NCBI GenBank assembly: GCA_963676655.2
Contig: CAXXKX010000003.1
Location: 2,232,001 to 2,296,000 of the forward strand
Origin: G963676655 sp963676655
GTDB lineage: Bacteria > Verrucomicrobiota > Lentisphaeria > Victivallales > Victivallaceae
Length of the DNA stretch: 64,000 nt
Direction of reading: 5' to 3'
Below, one piece after another: positions 26,501-35,134 of this stretch (position 1 is the first letter of the stretch; every line of letters begins with the position of its first letter). The notes under the pieces were generated by a model. The model made no database searches. It worked only from the letters and a program-made list of their open reading frames with translations, and had not been told where the DNA came from. A program made the translations under genes and the position numbers.

Positions 26501-27526
26501 TTATTTTAGCCCCGCTGATTCACGGGGGATAAATTCCATTTTTATTTCGGCGAATTGCGGTTCCATTTCAGGATGCTTAATGCGGTTCAGCAACATCTTC
26601 ACCGCAGTCTCGGCCGTTTCTGAATTTTTACGGTCGATACTGGCAATTTGGGGCCGAAAACATTCGGTTATTGAAGTATTATTAATTCCGCAGACCGCAA
26701 CATCATCGGGAACCTTCAATCCTTTGTCGTGCAGGAGGTTGATGACTCTGGCCGCGCCCTCGTCGCACGAACAACAAATCGCGTCAAACGGTTGCTCGTC
26801 ATTCCAATATTTTTCGAGACTGTCAGGGAACACGTGATAACCAATTTTCTGATGGTTACCATAAACTTTGCAATAACTTATGCATGACTCATATTCTTTT
26901 CCGGAGAAAAAACTCATCAATTCATCCATTTTTTTCTTTTGTGAATATAACAAAGCAATACGGCGACGCCCACTTTTAAAAAGTGATGCCATGCAATCAA
27001 CAATTCCATAATACAAATTGCGGTGAATATAGTCACAGGTCAATTTCTTTTCCGGTTTATTTCCCGCAACCATTACTACTTTCCCGATCTCATGAAGCAA
27101 TGGAGCATATCGATCCAGATTAGTTTCATCGGTCGGAACCTGGATAATTACTCCGTCAACTTTCCGTTCTATCAGGTCAGACAAGCAGTTCTTTACCAAA
27201 GTCGGGTCCGACATTGTGTCGGTCAGGTAGGTAACATAGCCGGCCTGGGAAATCAATTGAGTCATTTGCCGAACTACGCCGGCGGAATCATGCGGCCCTG
27301 AAAGCGACCATAACAGACCAATGCTGTTGGAGCGTCCCTGACGCAGGGTACGTGCCATGCGGCTCGGGCGATAATTGAGTTTTTTTGCCACGGCCATAAC
27401 TTTTTCCCGGGTTGCCGCCGCAACCGGAGCCGAGTCATTGAACACCCGGGTTACAGTCATCGAACTGACCCCGGCCGCTTTGGCTACATCATGGACGTTG
27501 TATCTTTTTTTATCTTCTACTATCAT
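26501..27526 (-). CDS. LacI-family transcriptional regulator
   Basis: A 341-residue LacI/GalR regulator starting at ATG 27526; a TTG two codons upstream is possible. The HTH is YNVHDVAKAAGVSSMTVTRVFNDSAPVAAATREKV and the hinge is LNYRPSRMARTLRQGRSNSIGLL. The effector domain includes VDGVIIQVPTD and the signature DDVAVCGINNTSITECFRPQIASI. Its own promoter carries two tandem LacI-type operators at the predicted transcription start, so autoregulation of the whole minus-strand operon is likely. It is transcribed divergently from the GntR locus at 28185. Confidence 0.93.
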   Translation of the reverse strand: MIVEDKKRYNVHDVAKAAGVSSMTVTRVFNDSAPVAAATREKVMAVAKKLNYRPSRMARTLRQGRSNSIGLLWSLSGPHDSAGVVRQMTQLISQAGYVTYLTDTMSDPTLVKNCLSDLIERKVDGVIIQVPTDETNLDRYAPLLHEIGKVVMVAGNKPEKKLTCDYIHRNLYYGIVDCMASLFKSGRRRIALLYSQKKKMDELMSFFSGKEYESCISYCKVYGNHQKIGYHVFPDSLEKYWNDEQPFDAICCSCDEGAARVINLLHDKGLKVPDDVAVCGINNTSITECFRPQIASIDRKNSETAETAVKMLLNRIKHPEMEPQFAEIKMEFIPRESAGLK

Positions 27527-27537
27527 TTTCAAACTTA

Positions 27538-27565
27538 TGTTATTGATAACATGTTATTGATAACA
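27538..27565 (-). promoter_or_regulatory. Two tandem LacI-type operators
   Basis: TGTTATTGATAACA occurs twice without a gap (27538-27551 and 27552-27565). Each has TGTTAT/ATAACA arms around a 2-base centre. They lie from the -10 box towards the LacI start codon and cover the expected transcription start, so bound repressor would block initiation. Confidence 0.75.
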
Positions 27566-27592
27566 TTATACAGGATTTTTTTTAAAAAGCAA
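27565..27592 (-). promoter_or_regulatory. Promoter of the minus-strand LacI operon
   Basis: On the minus strand TTGCTT (27592-27587), a 16-base spacer and TATAAT (27570-27565). It ends directly at the tandem operators. Confidence 0.65.
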
Positions 27593-27623
27593 TATCTTCA
27601 GCAATTTTTTTTGCATTTTATTT

Positions 27624-27865
27624 CATTTCAAATGTAATCCTCCAGTATTTTCTCAAGGCAAATCAAACATTATTTCAAGACGAATGTCCATGGAGGGCGA
27701 GTGTTCCACGAGCTGCCTGTCTGCGCGGCATGTCCGGCTCAACGGAGTTTCGCCCTCCAGGAATGAATGACCAACCCCGAAGTCTTCAAATAAATTCATT
27801 TTCCAGTGATTCAAATGTATATTTATCCTCGAAAAAAGACTGAGGAATGACATTTCAAATGTAAT
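27624..27865. repeat. Repeat-bounded GC-rich element with internal inverted repeat
   Basis: The 15-mer CATTTCAAATGTAAT occurs at 27624-27638 and again at 27851-27865. Between them is a perfect 10-bp inverted repeat TGGAGGGCGA (27691-27700) / TCGCCCTCCA (27750-27759) in a locally GC-rich stretch unlike the AT-rich surroundings. It resembles a small non-autonomous or structured repeat inserted in the control region. It encodes no transposase. Confidence 0.5.
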
Positions 27866-27901
27866 GTGACGGTGCAGCCAAAAGTCGAAGTTGTGCGTGT
27901 C

Positions 27902-27960
27902 TGGGACTATTGGGACTGATGGGGCCATTGAATTTTACCTCGAATCCCAACCGTCTCATT
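27902..27960. repeat. Dispersed intergenic repeat, copy 2 (TGGGACTGATGGG type)
   Basis: Homologous to 8831-8889 in the same orientation. It lies directly to the right of the repeat-bounded element. Confidence 0.6.
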
Positions 27961-28015
27961 TTTCAATTAGCGATGTTTTGGCGGCACCGTCTGAAAACAG
28001 ATGTATTTTACAATA

Positions 28016-28036
28016 TATAACACTTGTATAACACTT
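28016..28036 (+). promoter_or_regulatory. Candidate operator: tandem TATAACACTT
   Basis: TATAACACTT occurs at 28016-28025 and 28027-28036. The 11-mer TAACACTTATA at 28029-28039 is repeated exactly at 28130-28140, overlapping the -10 box 101 bases downstream. Both copies are candidate sites for the GntR-type regulator encoded at 28185. Confidence 0.55.
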
Positions 28037-28113
28037 ATATTAGAGCGTGAAGTTTTGCTTTGAACTTAAATATTAGAAAAAATGGGTAATGCAATAAAAA
28101 ACATCAATATTTA

Positions 28114-28142
28114 TTGTATAAGTAATGTGTAACACTTATACT
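28114..28142 (+). promoter_or_regulatory. Promoter of the GntR/pseudopilin/DUF4091 locus
   Basis: TTGTAT (28114-28119), a 17-base spacer and TATACT (28137-28142), 43 bases before the GntR start. An inverted pair TATAAGT...ACTTATA spans the spacer and -10 box. Confidence 0.55.
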
Positions 28143-28184
28143 TAGTATAAAGAAATCAAAAATTGCAACAGGATATCAATTATT

Positions 28185-29303
28185 TTGAAAGTACGCGATA
28201 AAAAAAGGCTTGGCGCCAAAGGTTTGGCCGAGATTTTACGACGGGAAGTACGGGGCAAAGGAATGACTCCCGGAACCCCGGTCATGTCATCACGTAAACT
28301 AGCGGATCATTATGAAGTATCATTGTTAACCGCGAACCGGGCATTGAATCATCTGGTGGATGAAAAACTGCTCTACCGGGTCCAGGGCAGCGGAACCTAT
28401 GTAAACGGCCCGACCGGAAAACGGCTTTGGAACGTTGGAATTGTCGATGTTATGCCCAGTCCGGATTCTCCCGGTGATTTTGCTTCAGATGGCGTGTGGT
28501 CTGTTTCCTGTTTTGAAACTTTGAGAAATAGTTGTGCTCAATTGCGTTATATCTCATATCCTGAAATCAAATCCTGGGTTTCGACACCTTATGCATTAGA
28601 CGAATTCGACGGGCTGATTGTCGCCAGGACCCACGTTGATAACTTCACGATTCCACTGCTGCAAAAATTCAAGGGAGCTCTGGTGATTTACCGGTGTGAA
28701 GATATTCTGGATATTCCCTGTAATCAGGTGCTGCCTGAAATGCATCCGGCTTTTGCTGAAGCCGCGGAATTGATTATCAAGCAGCGAGAAATTAAAAGCG
28801 TCATGATTGTTTCGACTGAGGGAGCCCATGCCGAGCGCCGGGTGGCGCTTTTCATCAGCGCCTTGCGCCATGCCGGTTTTGATCCGATGCACCTTTCACT
28901 CGAGAAGCTGGGATTGACTATTTCCGACAAAGGGCAAATGGCCGGCGGACGTTTTGTCAGGTCGTTGTTAAAACGAAATGAGGAGCTTCCGGACTTGATC
29001 TATACCACCAGTGATTTTATTGCTATCGGCATGGTGGAGGCTTTTGAAGAAGCGCATATCAAGGTCGGCAGTGAAATTCGCATTCTCGGTTTTGACAATA
29101 TCGAAGGATATGGACTGGTCTCCGAACGCGGAGAATTTTTGTCGAGTATTGATTTGCCGCGCCGCCGTATCGGGGTTGAAGCCGCGAAACTTCTGCTGAA
29201 AAACCTCGAACATCCCAAAGACTGCTGGGACGCGATCAAAGTTCCGTCGTCTCTGGTATTAAGAAAAAGCTGGCATCCGATAATAAATAATAAAAAGGAT
29301 TGA
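28185..29303 (+). CDS. GntR-type regulator with LacI-like effector domain
   Basis: A 372-residue regulator with a TTG start; AGGA lies 11 bases upstream and the next ATG would cut into the HTH. The GntR winged HTH spans about residues 8-75 (GLAEILRREVRGKGMTPGTPVMSSRKLADHYEVS...LLYRVQGSGTYV). A sugar-type periplasmic-binding domain follows, with SDFIAIGMVEAFEEAHIKVG and ILGFDNIEGYGLV near the end, as in AraR-like hybrid repressors. The pseudopilin ATG is only 3 bases after its stop, so the two are certainly cotranscribed. Confidence 0.92.
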   Translation: MKVRDKKRLGAKGLAEILRREVRGKGMTPGTPVMSSRKLADHYEVSLLTANRALNHLVDEKLLYRVQGSGTYVNGPTGKRLWNVGIVDVMPSPDSPGDFASDGVWSVSCFETLRNSCAQLRYISYPEIKSWVSTPYALDEFDGLIVARTHVDNFTIPLLQKFKGALVIYRCEDILDIPCNQVLPEMHPAFAEAAELIIKQREIKSVMIVSTEGAHAERRVALFISALRHAGFDPMHLSLEKLGLTISDKGQMAGGRFVRSLLKRNEELPDLIYTTSDFIAIGMVEAFEEAHIKVGSEIRILGFDNIEGYGLVSERGEFLSSIDLPRRRIGVEAAKLLLKNLEHPKDCWDAIKVPSSLVLRKSWHPIINNKKD

Positions 29304-29306
29304 AGG

Positions 29307-29984
29307 ATGAAAAAATTAAAAGGGACATGTAGTTTTACATTGATAGAACTTCTGGTTGTGATTGCTATCATTGCGATTCTCGCCAGTATGCTGCTGCCGG
29401 CCTTGAATCAGGCACGGGGAAGGGCAAAACAGATTGCCTGTGTTAATAAGTTGAAGCAACTTGGTATGAACCTGAATTATTATCTGGATGATAATAACGA
29501 ATATTTTTTTGAGCGCTATGGGGTTACGCCATATCAATCGGGATCTGTGACCTGGTATCACACAAACAGTCCGTTTGTCCATGATTATTTGAAATATAAA
29601 TGGATCGATGGGGATGAATTTGCCGGTACTTTAGTAGACTGTCCGTCGAATCAGTCCGGGTACGCTGGGGAATCCATGGATATGGTTTACAATGCCAGTT
29701 TGCCGATCAAAGTGGTCGGGAATATGTGGGGCAGTCCCAAGAAGCTGAAAAATCCTTCCCGGACCATGGCATTCGGTGACACCATCGGCAAAGGAATTGA
29801 TACCGGTAATGGCTACTATTATTTCAGTCGCTGGGGCAAAATGTGGTATGAGGTGATCAACTTCACCTGTCACGGAGGTCAGGCCAATATGCTTATGGTC
29901 GGCGGCAATGTTTCGAGCTATCGTCCGACTGAATCCGACCCGTTGGCCGGTAAAGTAATTTTTGAACAGCGCGATGAAATATGA
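29307..29984 (+). CDS. Type II secretion-type pseudopilin with degenerate H-X9-DG motif (5 of 9)
   Basis: A 225-residue pseudopilin. The leader MKKLKGTCS precedes FTLIELLVVIAIIAILASML, with Ser at -1. The C-terminal motif is degenerate: HGGQANMLMVGG has Gly where seven of the nine copies have Asp. An AAGGAT site overlaps the end of the regulator gene, which suggests translational coupling. It precedes the DUF4091 protein by about 50 bases. Confidence 0.9.
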   Translation: MKKLKGTCSFTLIELLVVIAIIAILASMLLPALNQARGRAKQIACVNKLKQLGMNLNYYLDDNNEYFFERYGVTPYQSGSVTWYHTNSPFVHDYLKYKWIDGDEFAGTLVDCPSNQSGYAGESMDMVYNASLPIKVVGNMWGSPKKLKNPSRTMAFGDTIGKGIDTGNGYYYFSRWGKMWYEVINFTCHGGQANMLMVGGNVSSYRPTESDPLAGKVIFEQRDEI

Positions 29985-30035
29985 TTATTCCTGCCGGATA
30001 ACCCTTAAATAATTAAACAATAAATGAGATTCCAC

Positions 30036-33000
30036 ATGATTAAAGTTGTTTTCCTGGCCGTCTTTTCGCTAACCGCGGCTTCAGTTGTCGCGGATAACCT
30101 GATAAAAAATTCGGATATGGACGAAAAAAATTTCCGGATTGAATACCGGAATACCGCCAATCCTAAACATATCTCGATTGCTCCATTTACGGAAGATTTG
30201 ACCTGGAATAAATGTATGCGGCTGCGCTTGGAAAAATTTTTAATTTCAGGGGGTAAACGCAAGGTTAACGGCGGTATTTTATGCGGCGGGGAAAAAACGG
30301 TTGCGGGATTCAAAGTAAAGCCTGATACGGTCTACAAATTCAGTTTGGAGCTTAAAGGTAACGCCCCGACAGCATTTATCAGCGCGGTGGAATGGTCGGG
30401 ACCGGAATATTACAAGGACCGCAGCAGTATCAAAACCAGCGTCGGCGCTGTCAAGGTAATGAAAGACTGGGTGAAATATTCCGGTACTTTCAAGACGACC
30501 GGCAAGGCAAAAAGAGCTGCGCTGCATATTCAAATATGGGGAAATGAAAAGAATATGCCATATAAAGAAGGAGATTTTTTGCTGCTGGACAAGCTCAGTA
30601 TCGAGGAACAGTCATTGCCGTCTTTGCAAACCGGAAACCAGGTCAGGAAAGTATTTGTACCAGTCCGTAAAGCGGTAAACGCGCAGTTTGTGCATGCCGC
30701 ACCTGATATTGACGGAAAACTGACTGATGCGGCATGGACAAAATCAATTATCGCCAACGATTTTCTTGATTACAAAACCGGCAAACCGGCGTTGAACCAG
30801 ACTTCGGTCAGATTGCTTGCAGGACCAAATAATCTTTATCTTGCTATTACCTGCCAGGATCCGCAGCCCAAACAGGTTAAGGCAAGTTATAATGGCGTCG
30901 GCGGCTCAGATATCTGGAAAGACGATGCGGTGGAAATCTTTTTTGGTCCGGTAGCCGGAGATCGACAGCTTTCGCAGTTTGTAGTCGGAGCCGGAGGCGG
31001 ACGTTGGATGGGAAACGGCAATGCGTCGGTTTCCGGGCAATACGATAAATGGCAGGTTGCGGTAATACGAAATGAAAGCGGTTGGCAGGCGGAAGTAAAA
31101 ATTCCTTATGAGTTGATCGGGTATTCCGCTTCGCCGAAAGTCGGGAATTTCGTGGCGTTTGAAGTGTGCCGTCAGCGTAAATTGACCAAAGAGTATTCCG
31201 CCTGGACGTTTGTCAAAGGCAATTTCCATAATGTCAAAGAGTATGGTCTGCTGGTTTTCGGGGATTATTCCGCGTGGCTGAAAAGCAGGGCGTCAGAGCT
31301 TAATGCCGCACTGGGCGTTCTGCCGGAATCTCCGCAACGCGGCAAATTGAAAAAGGCGGTTGCGGCATTGGCAAAAAAGAATCAGCTTAGTTCGAATGAA
31401 TTTGAGAAACTGGTACAGCAGACCGAACAATTGAGCGCCGATATCAAATACCTTAAATTCAAAAACCGTAAATATGTTTTCGGTCCGATTTCTCCGGTTG
31501 CGGACATGACTGTGCCGATGCTGCCGGCGGCGGTATTCAATCCCCCGGATAAGATAGTGGTCAGGGCGGCGGTCAATGAATTCAAACCGGTGCCGGTCGC
31601 GATTCTTAATCTGACCGATAAAACCGCTGCTTATCGGATTTTTGCCTACAGTGCCATGAATGACGGGATCGAGGTTCCCGGACTTGCCGGTCTTCCTGCG
31701 GATAAACTAACGATCCGGGAAGCGGTCAGGGTTAAAGACAGCGATTCCGATGCTCATGGCTTGATGAATGATCCGCTGCCCCGTATCAATGAGGCCTATA
31801 CAATAACGGTTCCGCCAAAGCAAACCGGATTGGTTTGGCTGACGCTGGACTGTCGGGGTCTGAAACCGGGTAACTACACCAGCGCGCTGCGGGTTATTCC
31901 GTTGAGTGAACCGGGTAAGTTTACGCTTTCAAAAGGCTGGCATTATCAGGGGGCTATGCAGGATATGCCGCTGTCGCTTGAGGTTCTGCCGATAACTTTG
32001 CCGTCTGAACCGGCTATTCCGTTATGGTTGATGCGCCGGGCCGGAACTGAAAGTTTTTTTATCAGCATGATTGAACACGGCAACCGGGTCTTTCAGCTAT
32101 CGCCGTGGAGTTTTACCATGAAATTTGACGCGAACGGCAAGGTCATAGACGCGTCTATGCCCAAACTCGACAAAACCATTCGCAAACACCTGGACTGGAG
32201 CCGAAAATATCATGTCGGAATCAAATTCCTCGTAGGTTTCAGCGCTTATGATGTCTTTAATAAAGTTCACCTCAAAGGAAAAAATTTTAAAGTCGGCTCA
32301 GCCGCCTGGCAAAATGCCTGGAAAAACTGGTTGCGCGGCGTTGAAAAAGCCTTTACGAAACAGGGGCTCAATCCCGGGGATGTAACCATTGAAACCTTTG
32401 ACGAACCGCATGAAGGAACCGGGGTTCTTTTATACGCGGTATCGAAAGCGGCGAAAGAGTCGGGAGTTAAAATGGCTATGCAAATCACTGTTGGAGCCAG
32501 AAAACCGAAGACAGCTCAATTTGAAAAACTGCTGCCGCTGGTTGACGAATGGTGTATGTGGGGCGCGCATTTTGATAACAAAGAGATGCTCGGCTTTATC
32601 AAAAGAATCAAAGGTCAAGGTAAAAAACTTTCATTTTATTATTGCAACACCAATATGCGGGCCTCATTATCCCGCTATTATCGCCGCCACGCCTGGATCG
32701 GCAAATATTACGGCTGTTCGACAATCGGGCTTTTCACCTTGCTTAATGGTCCCGGTGGTTATTACGGACGCGCAAGCTGGAAAACCGCCTGTTCCGGCGC
32801 GGTGGTCTATAACTCCATGGGTCAGTGTATCCCGTCGATTCGCTACGAAGCATTGCGGCTGGGGGTAACTGATTTGCAATACTTGAAAGTGCTTGAGAAT
32901 CTCATTGTCAAAGCGGAAAAAACCGGCAAAGCCGCTGTTGAAGCCAAACGGGCGAAGAAATTTATTGCCGACGCGACCCGGCAGGTCGCAATTGTCCAGG

Positions 33001-33080
33001 CCCATGACCCCAAGGCCGCCCCGAACGCCAGAGCCCAGGCGGTCAAACTCATCCTGGAACTGCAAAAAAAATTACAATAA
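30036..33080 (+). CDS. Secreted multidomain glycan-active protein (CBM4/9 + CBM9-like + DUF4091)
   Basis: A 1014-residue protein from ATG 30036; an ATG four codons upstream is also possible and neither has a clear ribosome site. A signal peptide (MIKVVFLAVFSLTAASVVA) is followed by a CBM4/9-like sandwich at about 20-190 (DNLIKNSDMDEKNF...FLLLDKLSIEE). A CBM9/DOMON-like domain spans about 215-405 (APDIDGKLTDAAWTKS, DDAVEIFFGP, EVKIPYELIGY). The C-terminal half is a DUF4091-type GH-like barrel with ETFDEPHEG, GAHFDNKEM and YNSMGQCIPSIRYEALRLGVTDLQYL. Glu of the FDEP motif is a candidate catalytic residue. The activity of the family is not established. Confidence 0.8.
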   Translation: MIKVVFLAVFSLTAASVVADNLIKNSDMDEKNFRIEYRNTANPKHISIAPFTEDLTWNKCMRLRLEKFLISGGKRKVNGGILCGGEKTVAGFKVKPDTVYKFSLELKGNAPTAFISAVEWSGPEYYKDRSSIKTSVGAVKVMKDWVKYSGTFKTTGKAKRAALHIQIWGNEKNMPYKEGDFLLLDKLSIEEQSLPSLQTGNQVRKVFVPVRKAVNAQFVHAAPDIDGKLTDAAWTKSIIANDFLDYKTGKPALNQTSVRLLAGPNNLYLAITCQDPQPKQVKASYNGVGGSDIWKDDAVEIFFGPVAGDRQLSQFVVGAGGGRWMGNGNASVSGQYDKWQVAVIRNESGWQAEVKIPYELIGYSASPKVGNFVAFEVCRQRKLTKEYSAWTFVKGNFHNVKEYGLLVFGDYSAWLKSRASELNAALGVLPESPQRGKLKKAVAALAKKNQLSSNEFEKLVQQTEQLSADIKYLKFKNRKYVFGPISPVADMTVPMLPAAVFNPPDKIVVRAAVNEFKPVPVAILNLTDKTAAYRIFAYSAMNDGIEVPGLAGLPADKLTIREAVRVKDSDSDAHGLMNDPLPRINEAYTITVPPKQTGLVWLTLDCRGLKPGNYTSALRVIPLSEPGKFTLSKGWHYQGAMQDMPLSLEVLPITLPSEPAIPLWLMRRAGTESFFISMIEHGNRVFQLSPWSFTMKFDANGKVIDASMPKLDKTIRKHLDWSRKYHVGIKFLVGFSAYDVFNKVHLKGKNFKVGSAAWQNAWKNWLRGVEKAFTKQGLNPGDVTIETFDEPHEGTGVLLYAVSKAAKESGVKMAMQITVGARKPKTAQFEKLLPLVDEWCMWGAHFDNKEMLGFIKRIKGQGKKLSFYYCNTNMRASLSRYYRRHAWIGKYYGCSTIGLFTLLNGPGGYYGRASWKTACSGAVVYNSMGQCIPSIRYEALRLGVTDLQYLKVLENLIVKAEKTGKAAVEAKRAKKFIADATRQVAIVQAHDPKAAPNARAQAVKLILELQKKLQ

Positions 33081-33127
33081 CCCGAGTACAAAACCGTAGT
33101 AAAAAAGTTCACGATAATTGGTATGAA

Positions 33128-33149
33128 AGAGGCCTTTTCAGGAACCTCT
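33128..33149. terminator. Weak hairpin between convergent genes
   Basis: AGAGG...CCTCT arms around a 12-base loop in the 82-base gap between the DUF4091 gene and the convergent AraC gene. There is no clear U-tract. Confidence 0.3.
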
Positions 33150-33162
33150 ATTTATCAATCAT

Positions 33163-34017
33163 TTATCTCGAGCGCATGGATAAGCGATATTTTGCCGGGG
33201 AAATACCATGCTGCCTTTTGAACATATCAATAAAATGAGACGTGTAGTTATAGTTGCACTCGATAGCTATTTCATCAATTGTCATATCAGATTGAAGCAG
33301 AAGAATAGTCGCATGGTTTATTCTGCAACCGGTTAAAAAATGGCTGAAGCTATCCCCGTGAAAAACTTTGAACAGATGTGATATATATTGGGGAGTAACC
33401 TTAAAAGTATCAGCAATTCCCTGCCTGGTTAACGATGCGCGCAAGTTACTTCTTATGTATTCTGATATATCCAGATATTTTGCCAGGGCTTTACCCATGC
33501 TTACGTCTTTTTCCTGCTCCAGGTCATTACTGATTAGGCGTATCAGGCTTGTTGTCACTAACGCCAGTAAATCCTTATGATTCGACTGAACGTTTGCATT
33601 TGTCAAGGCCAGCATTGCATGATATACCGCGCTTGACGGGCCTGAAAATAGGTGATAGAAAAAGTCCGGTTCAGGATATTCTTGCCCTGTATCTTCATCG
33701 TAATCTATATAAACAAACCTTAGACAGTGCGGCCTGAAAACGACCGAAATCATTTTGTGTGATGATTTCCATTGGGGACGGTCCCAGCAAAGAGGCGGAA
33801 TGCAAAGCACCTGTCCTTTTTTTAAACTGAAATCCACGATATTGTATCCATTGCCGAAAAATACTTGTTTTGTTCCGGCAAGTGGAATTATCAGTCTGGT
33901 CCCGTCAATTATTTGAACACTTGTCATGTTTACCGGTCGGGGACTGTTTGCCGCAATGAACACTTCTTTGACAATTATAGATGCAAGCTTATCCTTTAAT
34001 TCTTCAATTGTTTTCAC
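33163..34017 (-). CDS. AraC-family transcriptional regulator
   Basis: A 284-residue regulator with a GTG start at 34017 supported by AAGGAT 8 bases upstream. The N-terminal half is a cupin-like sensing domain (LIIPLAGTKQVFFGNGYN, LKKGQVLCIPPLCWDRP). The C-terminal ~95 residues hold the double HTH of the AraC family (LTRQGIADTFKVTPQYISHLFKVFHGDSFSHFLTGCRINHATILL, then DEIAIECNYNYTSHFIDMFKRQHGISPAKYR). It is divergent from the pseudopilin/sialidase/GH42 operon at 34255 across a 237-base gap and probably activates it. Confidence 0.94.
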   Translation of the reverse strand: MKTIEELKDKLASIIVKEVFIAANSPRPVNMTSVQIIDGTRLIIPLAGTKQVFFGNGYNIVDFSLKKGQVLCIPPLCWDRPQWKSSHKMISVVFRPHCLRFVYIDYDEDTGQEYPEPDFFYHLFSGPSSAVYHAMLALTNANVQSNHKDLLALVTTSLIRLISNDLEQEKDVSMGKALAKYLDISEYIRSNLRASLTRQGIADTFKVTPQYISHLFKVFHGDSFSHFLTGCRINHATILLLQSDMTIDEIAIECNYNYTSHFIDMFKRQHGISPAKYRLSMRSR

Positions 34018-34085
34018 TGAAATTATCCTTGCTCTTATATTTAAAAAAAGTTTACAATACTGGTATTAATACTACATTGACGCTA

Positions 34086-34114
34086 TTGCCATAAGCCGAT
34101 AAAAGTATTATAAT
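34086..34114 (+). promoter_or_regulatory. Promoter candidate for the sialidase/GH42 locus
   Basis: TTGCCA (34086-34091), a 17-base spacer and TATAAT (34109-34114), in the gap between AraC and pseudopilin 6. The palindrome GTATTAATAC lies just upstream (34062-34071). A 140-base untranslated leader would result. Confidence 0.5.
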
Positions 34115-34254
34115 AGAATAAAGTTAGCTTGTCAATATAAAAACATTCGGGAATGAAAATGAATAATAAAAAAACAAGGAGTCATATATCAGAAAAATAA
34201 ATACATGTTTACCGGGATGATTTATCAAAAATAAAATTATAAGGAAAATAAGAA

Positions 34255-34983
34255 ATGAAATGTGAAAAAAAATTTACTTTAATTGAATTGCTTGTTGTGA
34301 TAGCTATCATTGCTATTCTTGCAAGCATGTTGCTGCCGGCCCTTGGCAAAGCCAGAGCCAGGGCAAAAGCCATTTCATGCACGAGCAATTTGAAACAAAG
34401 TATTTTGGCGTTGAACATGTATGCCGCCGATTACAATGGAGCCATGCCCACATACAATCCACTTGTACCAATGGCCTCAGGAACCAGTGCATCATGGGTG
34501 GACTCAGTGGTATATGCCGGTTATATGGCTGAAGACTCAGCCTCAATGCTTTGTCCGGCTGCTCCGACGGCAAAGCCACAAAAAACCGGAGCAACTCAAA
34601 AAGTATGCTACGGAGCGTTGGCAGAACCTCATAAATATACTCCTCTCGCCGCGTTGCCATTGGGCTGGGTTTACGCCATTTCGATAAAGAAAGTAAAGAA
34701 CCCGTCAACTTTTATTTTTCTCGCCGATACATATTACAGTAATCCGTCATGGGACAACCAGGTATACAGAATATATATGACCTCATCCGGCGCTGAGTTG
34801 TATCCGCACGCAAAACATGCTGAGCGTCTGAACGCCGGATTTATAGCAGGCAATGTCTCACCCCTTACCGGGCAGGAATATTATAATTGCGCAGACAAGA
34901 TGCGTGTTGACCACAAAAGTACCTCGGCCGGAACTCCTCTTTGCTATTTTAATGAAGCAAAGGTGAAACTGACTACCAACTGA
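34255..34983 (+). CDS. Type II secretion-type pseudopilin with degenerate H-X9-DG motif (6 of 9)
   Basis: A 242-residue pseudopilin with leader MKCEKK and FTLIELLVVIAIIAILASML; Lys is at -1. The usual H-X9-DG is replaced by HAERLNAGFIAG, with Ala for Asp, and about 30 extra residues follow. AAGGAAA precedes the ATG. It is the first gene of the operon divergent from AraC and precedes the sialidase-like gene by 151 bases. Confidence 0.9.
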   Translation: MKCEKKFTLIELLVVIAIIAILASMLLPALGKARARAKAISCTSNLKQSILALNMYAADYNGAMPTYNPLVPMASGTSASWVDSVVYAGYMAEDSASMLCPAAPTAKPQKTGATQKVCYGALAEPHKYTPLAALPLGWVYAISIKKVKNPSTFIFLADTYYSNPSWDNQVYRIYMTSSGAELYPHAKHAERLNAGFIAGNVSPLTGQEYYNCADKMRVDHKSTSAGTPLCYFNEAKVKLTTN

Positions 34984-35134
34984 ATAACGGTTAACGGAAT
35001 AGATACAAAGATTCCGGGTTTAAAAATACAACTTGATATGCACGATAAGGCGTGTCGACCTTTTATCGGACATCTGACCTTATCCCATTGCCCCTGCGGG
35101 TAAACAGAGTAATATTAAATAAAGAAGGTATATA

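Larger units (their letters stand above)
27527..28184. other. Divergent intergenic region (658 bp) with operators and repeats
   Basis: From left to right it holds the LacI promoter with tandem operators (27538-27592), a repeat-bounded GC-rich element (27624-27865), copy 2 of the TGGGACTGATGGG repeat (27902-27960) and the AT-rich control region of the GntR locus (28016-28142). A 91-codon antisense frame at 27653-27928 overlaps the repeats and is not a gene. Confidence 0.7.

Noticed and set aside
27653..27928. 91-codon minus-strand frame in the LacI/GntR gap
   Set aside because: It crosses two repeat elements and an inverted repeat and shows no protein features.
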